Shown: positions 1 to 10,376 of the stretch, one piece after another
Position numbering within the stretch: the first letter of the stretch is position 1
Layout of the letters: each line of letters opens with the position of its first letter
From: Annona cherimola
Taxonomy: Eukaryota; Streptophyta; Magnoliopsida; Magnoliales; Annonaceae
Assembly: GCA_030490835.1 (NCBI GenBank)
Contig: CM059971.1
Span: 70,016,224-70,080,223, forward strand
Length of the DNA: 64,000 nucleotides
Reading direction: 5' to 3'
Notes under the pieces: generated by a model
Told to the model about the DNA's origin: nothing
The model's input: the letters and a program-made list of their open reading frames with translations, nothing else
Databases searched by the model: none
Program-made: the position numbers and the translations under genes

Positions 1-1166
1 AACCTGGACAGAAAATAAATCATTGGTCTATATGGCTCTCAAAAATGTAAACTCTGAGAGCATGGATACTACCCTCCATTTTTATCTTTAATTTTAAAAG
101 ATATTTTTGGAATCAAAATTATCTTTTATACTTGTCCATATAAATATATTGATGATTAATCTTGTTAACCAGTCTAAGCAAATGTTCTGCTTAACCCACA
201 TCAAACACCTCATTTACAACCACTTTTATTTTTTTTGAGTTTTTTGAGATGAAATCAGTGGAGGTTTAACTCGGGCTAATAGAATCATTCGTCTTTATTT
301 ATAAGTTTAAAAATTCTTATAGTTAAACTTTATTACACTATATATTATGCATTTTTTAAAAACTTTAATAATTATATTCACTATCGAAATGTTTTATTAG
401 ATCACGGATATCATAAAAAATTTTACTTTCACACCTATCTTATTTTTTTTAATTATTTTTTTAACATATCAACTATCTTACTTCTCAATATTTTTATACA
501 ACTAATCTATTTTTTTAAAAGGTAAGTCCACAAGTTGCCCACCCCAACTTTGACCAAAATCGGGAGGGGACAATTTAGCTGAACTTACAAAACAAAAAAA
601 ATCCCAGTACAAAATATCTAATACACAATTCAAGAACTTATTCTTATAATATCATATTATTTTCTCCTAATTAAAAAACTTTTCATCCAAAAACTTTATA
701 ATTTGCTAAATACATCTTAAGTTTTTTATGAAAATTATTTTGGTAATATAAAAAAGACGAGATATATTATGCATGATAGATAATTTAAATTTTATAATTT
801 GAAATTCTAAAAACTAAGGTTCTTCCATGCTTGCTTTTGTTATAGTAAAATTTCAGTACCTCTACTGATAATCCAATAGTAACCTATAGTTCTCACATAA
901 GTGTTCGAAATACAAAAAAAGAGAACAATTACGCTTAGTAATCTATAGTCATGCTTATTTAAAAGCGTTGAATTATTACTCCAATGAAGAACATACTTTA
1001 ACAAAAAAAAGGAGATAGATTTAGGTTTTAAGCAATAACATTTTGATTAAAAAATATAAGAAAACTTGTAGGGTTGTTATATTTAGATATACAATCAAAA
1101 TGTATGGCATTTTCATATTTTAAATTTGTAGTGATATTAGAAATTGGGAAAACAATTGGTGATCAT
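1..1166. other. AT-rich intergenic stretch, no gene seen
   Basis: No coding signal was found on either strand. The only recognisable piece is at 269-293. It reads like the right terminus of the palindromic Mutator-type MITEs described below: CGGGCTAATAGAATCATTC, compared with CGGGCTAATAGAATCACTC at the end of the 4062-4461 element. It is probably a remnant of another copy whose left arm has decayed. Confidence 0.5.
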
Positions 1167-1175
1167 ATTTATAAT

Positions 1176-2115
1176 GAAGTATGATCTTGTTAGCATAGGC
1201 TATATAATAGCATACTTAGCTCACTCCAAAAAAGTATTTAAATTTTTTTTATCATAAACTTATTGATCTAGGCGTATTTATTACGTATATCAAATTTTAT
1301 TATTTTTGAAGATATGTATATATTTTTTAGATTTTTTAACGTAAGGCTGTTTTAGTAATTTTAACTTCTTTATGGAAAGTAGAAACAACTGCTGGCCCTT
1401 TCAAAAAGAAGAGATTCAGAGGGAAGAGGGATAGAGCTATAGATATATTTCAGAGATAAAAAAATTATCTATATAAAGTTTTCCCTGAAGAAAGTATGGG
1501 AGATTAGCCCACCATACTAGATCAGAAAAAGGATTACAAGACATAAAATCAATAAGAAGATGAGCTGATGAGTTGACGAGATGCATAACATGATGGAAGG
1601 TTACTGATTGATCATGAGATGTAATTGATTTGATCTTGTCAATTAAGTCCTTCGGGAGATAAAATGGGCCTATCATTAGCCAAAAAATTAAAAAGAATCA
1701 GAAAATCCGTTTCCATATGGATGTGTCAAAGCGTACTTTTCTAAGCCCACTTGACATCCAGCCACATTGTCGTGGCTTCCATAACCAACGGGTCTAAGAC
1801 ACCTACCTGGTTCCAACTTCTAGCTGTAATGAAGTGACCTCTGAAATCTCGAATCACCGCAGCAAACCTATATAATTTTTTTGGAAATCCCTCTTACCAT
1901 CCACATTGAACTATTAAAAAGATTAAAATACCTCTATTTTTAATAATTTTAAAAATATATACATATATTCAAAAATAATAATACTTGATTAATACATTAA
2001 ATAATCTAAATTAACAAGTTTATAGCAGAAAAAGTCGAAAAATAATTAATAAATAAATTTATTAGCATAGACTAAGTAAACAAGTACTTGGCCAGAGCTA
2101 ATAGAATTATATCTT
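1176..2115. mobile_element. Mutator-type palindromic MITE (family A) with about 535 bp of cargo in the loop
   Basis: A perfect 9-bp direct repeat ATTTATAAT (1167-1175 and 2116-2124) flanks the element. The two ends are imperfect inverted repeats: the left arm has GTTAGCATAGGC and the right arm ends GCTAATAGAATTATATCTT. The arms carry the family A core (ATTTTTGAAGATATGTATA on the left, ATACATATATTCAAAAATAA on the right). Between the arms, about 1370-1905 is less AT-rich, non-palindromic DNA not seen in the other copies. It is either captured host sequence or a nested insertion. A 9-bp TSD is the hallmark of Mutator-like elements (established knowledge). No transposase is encoded, so the element is non-autonomous. 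Confidence 0.75.
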
Positions 2116-2124
2116 ATTTATAAT

Positions 2125-3029
2125 TAATCCTAAAATCAAAGATTTTGTAGTCATATTATCCCTTTGAGTTTTCGATTTACTTCTTAATAATCAAAACTTT
2201 GATGCTAGCTTTTGTAGCTTTTAAATTTTAATTTCTTTTTCCTATAAAAGTAGAACCCATTATCTTTTATTTATTTTGTAAATTATATTGGACTCTCGCT
2301 ACGTTCTCCGTGTCAGAATTTTAGGATATATTTTTGAATCTTTCCATAAACATTAATTTAACGAGCCTCGTTAATCGTTAGGGAAAAAAAAAAAAAGACA
2401 ACAACTTTGTTCAGTAGCACAAAATTGGTTTTGCCTCATTTTCAGTGACTTCCATTTTTCTCATTTATTATTTCACTCTTTTGCTAAGCATTCGAGCCGA
2501 ATACTTTCTAATCAATTTCTTCCTTTAAAATTTTATTTCTTGCAATCTTTTTCAAAGCTTTATTTCTTACCATTACGGTTTATAACCCTGGTCTGTGTGG
2601 TTTTATTTGTTAAATATGAACACAAGTTTTATCTGCATTTTATAAGTAACCCTATTCACGGCACTCAGGGTGCACCGTGCACTTTACCTTCAGTGTACCC
2701 CTGTGCATTATGTCTTTATTTTATATTTTATATTTTTAAAAACTCAGTTTGAGCCATAGCATAAAGTTAACATATACATAGTTTTTATAATTCTGATTTA
2801 TTTTAGTATTTTTTCAATTGAAAAATAAAAAAAGTCCATTTTCATTTCCACCGCATGAAAATAGTATTTTTAAAATTAAAATATTAAAATAAATTAAAAA
2901 AGTAGAAACTACATATACATAAACTTTATTCTCGGACCCATATATGTATTCAAAATATCTTTAAAAAAATAAAAAGGGATAATGCATGCAATGGATTGGG
3001 TTCCATTTTTAATGCATTAAAATTTCAAT
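2125..3029. other. AT-rich intergenic stretch, nothing recognised
   Basis: No supported gene. A short open frame around 2540-2752 has no recognisable domain and lies in AT-rich sequence, so I do not call it. Confidence 0.5.
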
Positions 3030-3310
3030 GAATCAATGTGTAAAATCTCATTTTTAAATATTTTTTAAAATATTTTTATAAAACTATTATTCTATGTGTA
3101 TGTAATGTATAAATTAAAATTTTCTGTTTTTGAAAATGTGTATATTTTTTTATTTTAAAGTATAGGAGGTGTTAATTATGTTTAAATAACTAAAATACCC
3201 CTATTTCTAAAAAATTAAAAGTTACATTTTTAAAAATAGTACAACTTAATACATAAGTTAAATATATCTAAATTAACAACTTAATAAAAATAATATTTTA
3301 CGAACTAGAG
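3030..3310. mobile_element. Family A palindromic MITE, degenerate copy
   Basis: Foldback layout: a left arm with TTTTTATAAAACTATTATTC and a TTTTTGAAAATGTGTATA core, a centre with AAATACCCCTATTT (about 3190-3205), and a right arm with ATTTTTAAAAATAGTACAACTT followed by TAATAAAAATAATATTTTA. It matches the core of the copies at 1176, 4062 and 58914. I could not find a clear TSD, so the limits are approximate. Confidence 0.6.
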
Positions 3311-3775
3311 TTTTGGACGCTGATGCATTGAAATTTCAATATATGAAGGTGCATTGAAACATTACTTTATATTTTTCGTTGTATTCCAAATATGATAATG
3401 ACATTACTTTTGCTTATGTGTTCTTTCTAAAATGCTATGAGCTAAAATCTAAATATGCTTAAAAAAGGTCAATTGTGTATGTAGGTATCAAAAACAACTC
3501 TATATTAACATAAACAAAAATTAGTATTTGTATGAAAAGGAGGAAGATAGATTTTATGATTTAGCCGAAATATTTTTAGTAATTGAAAATAAAGTGAAAA
3601 TGCATCATGACATTTGCTATTTTTATAAAAGTGTAGTTATGTTTACAAATAAGGATAAATTTTGAGGAAATTTTTGAAATTGACATTTTAAAATAAAACA
3701 AAAGAAGTACAAACACTCAAAAAAGAAAAGCAAAAGAAGTAAAAACTGTAAAAATGGTTTTTTAAAAAAAACTAT

Positions 3776-4025
3776 GGGTGTGTTTGGCAATATTTAAAAG
3801 TTATTAGGTTAAAACTTTTTAATTTAAAATTTTTCACTCTTCATTATTACCTTATTTTTTAATCATTTCTTCATATTTTCCCATAAAATTATTCAACTTT
3901 TTAATCGTTTATTTTAACTGTATTCTCTTTATTCCTCATCATAACCTTTATTATATTACATCATTTTATAATTTTTATCTTCTAAAACTTTTCATCGAAA
4001 ATTTTATTTATTCCTAAACACACCC
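3776..4025. mobile_element. Harbinger-like MITE (family H), about 250 bp
   Basis: It starts GGGTGTGTTTGGCAAT and ends CCTAAACACACCC, giving a terminal inverted repeat of about 12 bp. The flanking trinucleotides are TAT on the left and TAA on the right, an imperfect 3-bp TSD of the PIF/Harbinger sort. The body is pyrimidine-rich, reading ATTCTCTTTATTCCTCATCA. Closely similar copies sit at 38902-39172, about 47503-47800 and about 48385-48640, with fragments at about 51620 and 57495. Confidence 0.7.
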
Positions 4026-4061
4026 TAAGATGAGAGATTTTACATTGGCAAATTACATAAA

Positions 4062-4461
4062 GAGGAGTGATTCTATTAGCCCGGGCTAAGTAAATGACCC
4101 ACTTAGCCCACCTCCAAAAACCTATTTACAATAAAAAAAATTTACTTTTTTTTTCACGTACTTGTTTATCTAAGTGTATTTAACATATAGACCAAGTTTT
4201 ACCATTTTTGAATATGTTTATCTATTTTTTTGAGATTTTCAAACATCTATGTGTATATATGCAATTAAAATACCTTTATTTTCAAAAATCTAAAAAAAAT
4301 ATATGCACATTTCCAAAAATGGTAAAACTTGGTCTATATGTTAAATACACTTAGATAAACAAGTGTATAAAGAAAAAAACAAAAAAAAATTATTTTAAAT
4401 AGATTTTTGAGGTGGGCTAAGTGGGCCATTTACTTAACCCGGGCTAATAGAATCACTCCTC
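4062..4461. mobile_element. Mutator-type palindromic MITE (family A), best-preserved copy
   Basis: A perfect 9-bp TSD TTACATAAA lies at 4053-4061 and 4462-4470. The first 25 bases (GAGGAGTGATTCTATTAGCC and onward) are the exact reverse complement of the last 25. The inverted repeat then continues with few mismatches through a second block containing ACTTAGCCCACCT, so the element is essentially one 400-bp hairpin. The arms carry TTTTACCATTTTTGAATATG and its complement. There is no coding capacity. Mobility by Mutator-superfamily transposase is inferred from the TSD length. Confidence 0.88.
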
Positions 4462-4660
4462 TTACATAAATGTGCTAGGCGTGTTGGCAATTGGCGGTAA
4501 AGACGAAACTCCGCCCCGGCCATGTTAGCTAGGGCTGACGCGTCGAACCCTAACTTGGGAAGAGTCCGATGCAACAGTTTAGGATTTACCATGCCACGTC
4601 GTCCCTTCAGCACATCACCGCTACTGCGTTGCGGTTCACGTCACCGCGTGATACTACAAT

Positions 4661-4969
4661 GGAGTAAGATTATACAGGTCATGATGTACTTTACACTAAA
4701 ATATAACACTTACTTATTTTACTTTTTTACTTTTATTTAATTTTTCTTTGTAAACATATTTTTTAATTATTTTAATCTATATATCAAGTTTTTTATTTTA
4801 TAATACTTTTACATATTTATTTTTATTTTTAAAAAATTAAGTTTTAAGGGTATAAATGTCTTACATGCCCCTAAAATGGATATTTTTTAAAAAATCAAAA
4901 ATAAATATATAAATATATATATATGTTGTATTTTAGCCTCAAATGCATTATGGTATATAATCATACTCC
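4661..4969. mobile_element. Mutator-type palindromic MITE (family B)
   Basis: Flanked by TACTACAAT (4652-4660) and TACTATAAT (4970-4978), a 9-bp TSD matching at 8 of 9. The ends are inverted repeats beginning GGAGTAAGATTATA and GGAGTATGATTATATAC. The inside holds the family B core: ATTTTTCTTTGTAAACATAT, TATATATCAAGTTTTT, and a centre with ATGTCTTACATGCCCCTAAAA. Related to family A in length, symmetry and centre, but with distinct arms. Other copies lie at about 5132, 31515 and 60880. Confidence 0.72.
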
Positions 4970-5131
4970 TACTATAATAACTTTGGACTGTTGTGCTAGA
5001 ACAGCCTGATAACTGTAGTAACAACACCATCATTGAGGGAACAGTAGCCTACCTCGTGTTATCAATAAAATAGGTCATGCAACCTAACTTATTTTCCATT
5101 GAAATGGGTAGCTGCTCTGAGGATTTGGCAA

Positions 5132-5552
5132 CTCATGAAGATATATGATTATATACATTATGATATATTTTAGCCTAAAATACAATATTCATTTATTTTA
5201 TTTTATTTTTACTTTTATGTGATTTTTCTTCATAAATATGTTTTTCTAATTGTGTTTAATTTATATATCAAGTTTTTCTCTTTTAAATACTTTTACACAT
5301 TTATTTTTTATTTTTTAAAAATCAAGTTCTTTAAGGATGAAAAATGACTTAAATGCCCTAAAAAATTGATGGATTTTTAAAAATAAAAAATAAATATTTA
5401 AAATATTGTAAAATGATCAAACTTAATATGTAGATTAAATAAATTAGAAAACATATTTATAAAGAAAAATTAAATAAAAGTAAAAATAAAGTAAAATAAA
5501 TGAATGTTTTATTTTAGGCTAAAATACATCATACTGTATATAATGATGCTCC
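5132..5552. mobile_element. Family B palindromic MITE
   Basis: Long inverted repeats are visible. The left arm reads TTATATACATTATGATATAT then TTTTAGCCTAAAATAC; the right arm reads TTTTAGGCTAAAATACATCA then TACTGTATATAAT. The centre contains AAAAATGACTTAAATGCCCT. It lies about 160 bp from the 4661-4969 copy in the same interval. No convincing TSD was found, so the limits are approximate. Confidence 0.68.
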
Positions 5553-6239
5553 ATAATTATAATTGTTTACATGATATGAAAATAAAGTCAAGGTAAGATG
5601 AACGTGTTGTTGATCAGCATGATCACCAAAGTAACGCTAAACGAAACTAACAAGTAACAACTAGTGTCATGCAATAGTTCACGAATTGTTGTAATCTAGG
5701 TCCAGGTCAGATCCACCATATCTAGATTGAATATTACTTAATGCATGCATATAGTATTTTATTTAAATAAAATCTTAAATTAAATACCACATGTTTAATT
5801 CTAATCACGTACAACTTATGCTTCAATTTATTAATCAAATATTTTAATAGTTCGTATTTAAGTTCAAAATATAAATGATTTAATTTGCAATATTTTTAAA
5901 AATATTAAATATTTCCAATATGACCTATTTTCAACCCGCATTACCACTTAGCACCGAACCCAATGCCCGGCCCGGTTCGTCTATTCCCCTGATGTTAGAT
6001 AAGTGGAATTGGAAAAGAAATTGAATTTATAAAAGTTAGATTAAAGTAGGAATTAAAAACAGATAATAACGAGAAAAAGTCGAATTGTTTGAAAGTGGTG
6101 AAAATTCAAACTTTCCTTGGATTGAATCCAAACCGGGAGTATCCTAGGGCTATGTTCGGCTAAGCTTATCTGCTTAGCTTTCGGGCTTACCTAAAACCCG
6201 ACCCGAGAAATTCAAATCCCAAAAGGACAAAGTTCGTGG
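5553..6239. other. Intergenic, nothing recognised
   Basis: No coding or repeat signal that I can name. A locally GC-richer patch at about 5935-5985 and 6120-6200 has no open frame worth calling. Confidence 0.4.
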
Positions 6240-6269
6240 GCATTGAATTTGTGTTATGATAGTATAAGG

Positions 6270-6600
6270 CTAGATGCATGAGAGCAGTCATCCTTCCCGC
6301 CCAAAAAAGGTATTAGTTTTTAATTTTTAATTTTTCTTTTATAAAACTATCATTGTAGCTACATTTAATTTATATAATAAATTTTACCATTTGTTATAAT
6401 GTGTAAATGTATTTTTTAATTTCAAATATAGAGATATTTTAGTAATCTAAATGAATAAAATACCTATATATTTAAAATTCAAAAAATATATATACAATGA
6501 GAAAACTTGTTATATAGATTAAATAATCGAGAATAATAGTCTTGGAAAATTTTGAAAATTTAAAACAAATACCTTTTTGGATTAGTAATGAGAAACAGTT
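6270..6600. mobile_element. Family A palindromic MITE
   Basis: The arms are CCAAAAAAGGTATTAGTTTT (about 6303) and AACAAATACCTTTTTGGATT (about 6566). Inner arms carry AAATTTTACCATTTGTTATA, and the centre carries AATAAAATACC. The outer arms differ from those at 4062 but are symmetric within this element. No TSD was found, so the limits are approximate. Confidence 0.6.
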
Positions 6601-6689
6601 CATCCAGCTTTATTGAATTATCCCTCTTTTATCTCTAGTGCTTTATTTGCATCTACATTTAACAATAAAAGTGTGGAATAAGTAATTAT

Positions 6690-7052
6690 CTAATTTGACC
6701 GATAGTTCAGTTGGTCAAGAGCATTCCACAGCAATCTCCTTATCGAGGTTTGATTCCTATTTTGCCCCTCCTAGATGAATCAGGGTTATTTTGCCCATGG
6801 TAGATGTTTCACTTTGTAGCCATGGGTTATTTTGCTCATAATAGATGTTTCACCTAGTAAGCATGTGAGGAACTTTGGTTTTCTTTCTAATGATGTAAGT
6901 AGCTATAAAAGGATTTATAAGGATTTATGAGCATATAGATGAATCAGGATTATTTTGCTCATAGTAGATGTTTCCCTCGTAAGCATGTGAGGAACTTTGT
7001 TTTCTTTTTTAATGATGTAAGTTGTTGTAAAAGGATTTATAAGGATTTATGA
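6690..7052 (+). mobile_element. tRNA-derived SINE head followed by a duplicated body
   Basis: An A-box-like TAGTTCAGTTGG (6703-6714) and a B-box-like GGTTTGATTCC (6747-6757) are spaced as in a tRNA gene, but the flanks do not form an acceptor stem. This is the layout of a tRNA-derived SINE with an internal RNA polymerase III promoter. Downstream the body is repeated: a unit beginning GATGAATCAGG at 6774 recurs at 6938. Both copies end with GGATTTATAAGGATTTATGA, and the second is a shortened copy of the first. Confidence 0.55.
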
Positions 7053-7906
7053 GCTTAATATGCAATACGGGATGAAAAAATGTGTAACATTATAAGTAAA
7101 GATTCCAATTTGCACAATAAAAAAATTTTGAATACCCAAGCCATAAAATGTGGCATTGGTGTGAAGTGCACACGGAAATTCTTGGAAGCCAAAGCTGCAC
7201 TCCCAAACGAACCGTAACATGCCTTGGGTAACTTCCGCATAGTTATCTTTAATCGGCGCGTTCCTCCCTGTAGAGGTTTAGTTAGTATGCAAACTACATG
7301 AGATCGAATTTGTAAAAAAATCAAAATATAACTTACTAGTGAATTTATATATAAATATTAAAATTTTGGATCTTTATATATCTGTTTACAATATAGTTCC
7401 TTTAGTTAAATTATAATTTTTATTTTATTGCCTTTAAATCATCAAAAATAATTTATTCTTATTATATATGAAAATATATTTTGAAATATAAATTTGATAA
7501 ACTTATAAATGAATTTTTTTTGTAATTATATTATCGGAGATGATTCATTGGAAATGTCTCCACTCCAACTCAAATACAGAAATGCTTGGTCAGGCATTAT
7601 TAAGGTGATACGATGAAATAAATCACCCATCACATTTAGATTTCACAAAATCACTTGGTAGATCCACACAATTTCCACATCTGATTATTTTCTTTAATGT
7701 TTCACATCTGATTATTTAAATGCAATAAAATTTATAAAGTCCAGTCAAAAAACGTGATCAAGCTGGCGGTCAAAGAAAATGCTCGAATAGGCTTTTAGTC
7801 ATTGTATTTAAAAATTTTACTACAGTTTGTCGTACTTTGGCATTTTTACAAATTGGTGCTTGCAAAGTTGCTAATTATAACTTAGTCCTTGTAGACCTAA
7901 CTTGAC
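7053..7906. other. Intergenic, nothing firmly recognised
   Basis: Contains GCACTCCCAAACGAACCGTA at about 7198-7217. This resembles a DNA-transposon terminus, but I could not find its partner. The open frame on the - strand across 7055-7324 overlaps this motif and has no domain, so I do not call a gene. Confidence 0.35.
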
Positions 7907-8170
7907 GGGGAGAGGTTTGGTAATGTTGATTTTGGTGTGCTTGTGGGAAGAAGTGAGAAATAAGAAAAAGAATATTTCGAAAAATGAGTGATTAATATGA
8001 AATGATAAGAGTAAAAATGGAATAAATTGAGTAATTGGAAAAATGACTAAAATTCAGGGTAAAATTAGAAAATAGGATTGTTACGTTATGAAATGATTTG
8101 TGGAGAAATGAAAAGGATAGAAGTTTCTCACCTCACCCTATCCTACACATAAATGTTAACAAACGACTCC
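7907..8170. mobile_element. Possible MITE with degenerate ends
   Basis: Starts GGGGAGAGGTTTGGTAATGT and ends AATGTTAACAAACGACTCC, giving an imperfect inverted repeat over about 20 bp. The inside is purine-rich like the reverse orientation of the family H MITEs. No clear TSD. Confidence 0.35.
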
Positions 8171-10376
8171 TGCGACAATGCCTTGGCGGGCCGGGTGATG
8201 GGCATAGCAAATTTTAATTTGTCCTAGGGCGATCGAAGCCTTGAACGAATCCGGACACTGCCTTAAGGCCTGGTTCTGTACGTAAGTGATAAGCCTAGTT
8301 CAGTTTAATTGCTCACTCTATTCTATTCCCCGTTAAAAATCAATTCCTTGGAGCAAGGATAACAACTAAAAGTCTAATATAAATGTAAGAAAATTAACCA
8401 ATTGTCAACCGTCAATGATTTATAAAAAGATAGTGATGAAATTACTCGAACCTATCATAGTAAATATAATATTAAACAAGGAGAAATTTTTTTAAAATGA
8501 GGAGGGATAACTCTTAAATGTCACAATTAGACCTTGTAGTTTGGTTCTAGGTACCCATACAGGTAATACAGATTACCCAATTTGATATTTAGAGCCGAAT
8601 CTATCCTAGTATTGGACATGAATATTAAAAGTCATAAGCCTATGTTATCCTACAGGCAGAAAACATTAACGTGCTCTACTCAAAAGCAGGTTGGTTATGA
8701 TTTTGATTTGCTGGTATCCTATCCACGTTACATCCTAAACTGGGAAAAATGATGTAACAGTCTCATTTTATGTCATCTTTTACAGCATGCTTTGCTGTCT
8801 GCTTTGGATGTTGGAATGGAAGCTGCTGAGTCCTTTTCTGGCAAGCATTCATTTTTATTGACAGTTTTGTGAGAGTTACATATCCAAGTTATTCTAGTGG
8901 GGCATTCCATAACTAAACTTTTCCCTAATTTATTTTCCATGAGATAATTAGAAAATTGATATTAGCATTACCCTTATCTATAGTGACATCCTCCATTTCT
9001 ACCAACTGCCATTCTCGTCAAATCCTATCATGTTAGTGCCAAAGTCTTATCAACATCACAGCTTTCCCAAGTGAAGAATTTTCTTTTTTATTGCATTTCA
9101 TTGCATTTTACTCATCTATAAAGACTAAAGAAGAAAAGCCTAGCAAGTAGCAAGGAAACCATCCTCAAGCACATGACTGATTTGCAGCACATCATTCCAG
9201 CTGGGCCATCCACTTCCATATTCTAGCTTCCCATACATATTACTTCACCCACTTTCAAGTAATTTTACTGTGACAATTAAGCCAAAAAAATGAACAATCG
9301 AATTTCCAGGTTAGGGGTGATTTAAATACACTAAGAGAGGGAAACCCAAGAAGTGGTAAAATTTTATTTATTACAACACAAGTAGGAGGCAAGTATTTGT
9401 ATAATGTAAAGAATCATGACTTCTACTTTGATAACTCAAAACTAAATCTCACATCAAAGAAAGGGGAGAGAATTCTTTTGGATTTATAAATGCGTCTAAG
9501 CTTAAATATAATATGACATGTTTTAAAACCGTATAGATGAGCTGCTAGATGAAAGTAAATAATATCACACTATTAGACCCACAAGCCCACGGGCCCAAGA
9601 TAATTTTTTAGGTTTGGGCGTTCAACCTACTTTTTTAAAAAATATATATAATTTGAATTGCCTAATTGATCACTTAATTAATGCCTGGAGATCTCTCCTT
9701 ATGGCCAGAGAAGATCTACATGTGACTTTTATCTTGTGTGTGTTTTTTGGAGCCATTTGCTCAATCATACCTTGAAATTTTGCGCAGTATCGCCACAACC
9801 AGAGGAGTCGTAACAGTGTCGAGCAACAAAAAACAATTTTAGGGATACAAGAATGCTCAAGAAATTATGAACTTTGGTGGAGATTCATGTTTTTTCCATT
9901 CTCACTTTAGTAGCAGAGTGACATACGCTCTAATTCTCAGTGATGCAAAATTTGTGTTTTACGTTTTTTTTTTAATTTCTATGCTCAACTGTCTAAACTG
10001 ATAACAAGGAAAGCCTGAGCAGATGACAAGTGTTTTCCCATCTCTTGGGTGGAGTTCTTTTATTCCGAGCTCTAATTCCAGTTGTTGGGAGTTTTTTAGG
10101 CCTTCCCGATCTCAAAAGCTGGCCAAAAAGGTGAGGCTTTCTCTGACACTTGTAACTGCACAGCGAGCTCCTTCCTCAACTGTGTGGGGTAATCTAACAC
10201 GTTTGGTAGAAAGGACATCTAGCCAAACGAATATTAAATCTTATGGATCCACCCGAACGTTGCTCCAAACCCCTCACCTTGCACGTAAAATCAAATCTTT
10301 TTGACATTCTCCTACACTGTAAAATGGGGTTCTACCCACTTGCACCCATATCAAACACTAAGCAAAAGAAGCATGA
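8171..10376. other. Intergenic and upstream region of the desiccation pseudogene, no gene seen
   Basis: No domain-bearing frame on either strand. Open frames at 10023-10304 and 10243-10536 overlap the pseudogene's upstream side and its signal-peptide segment in other frames, and do not look coding. I see no clear promoter element that would show this region is still in use. Confidence 0.4.

Noticed and set aside
6690..6770. Functional tRNA gene
   Set aside because: A- and B-box-like sequences are present, but no acceptor stem or full cloverleaf can be drawn, so a SINE head is more likely. The same applies to 60526 and 61803.
7055..7324. 89-residue - strand frame
   Set aside because: No domain. 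It overlaps a transposon-end-like motif, so composition alone explains it.
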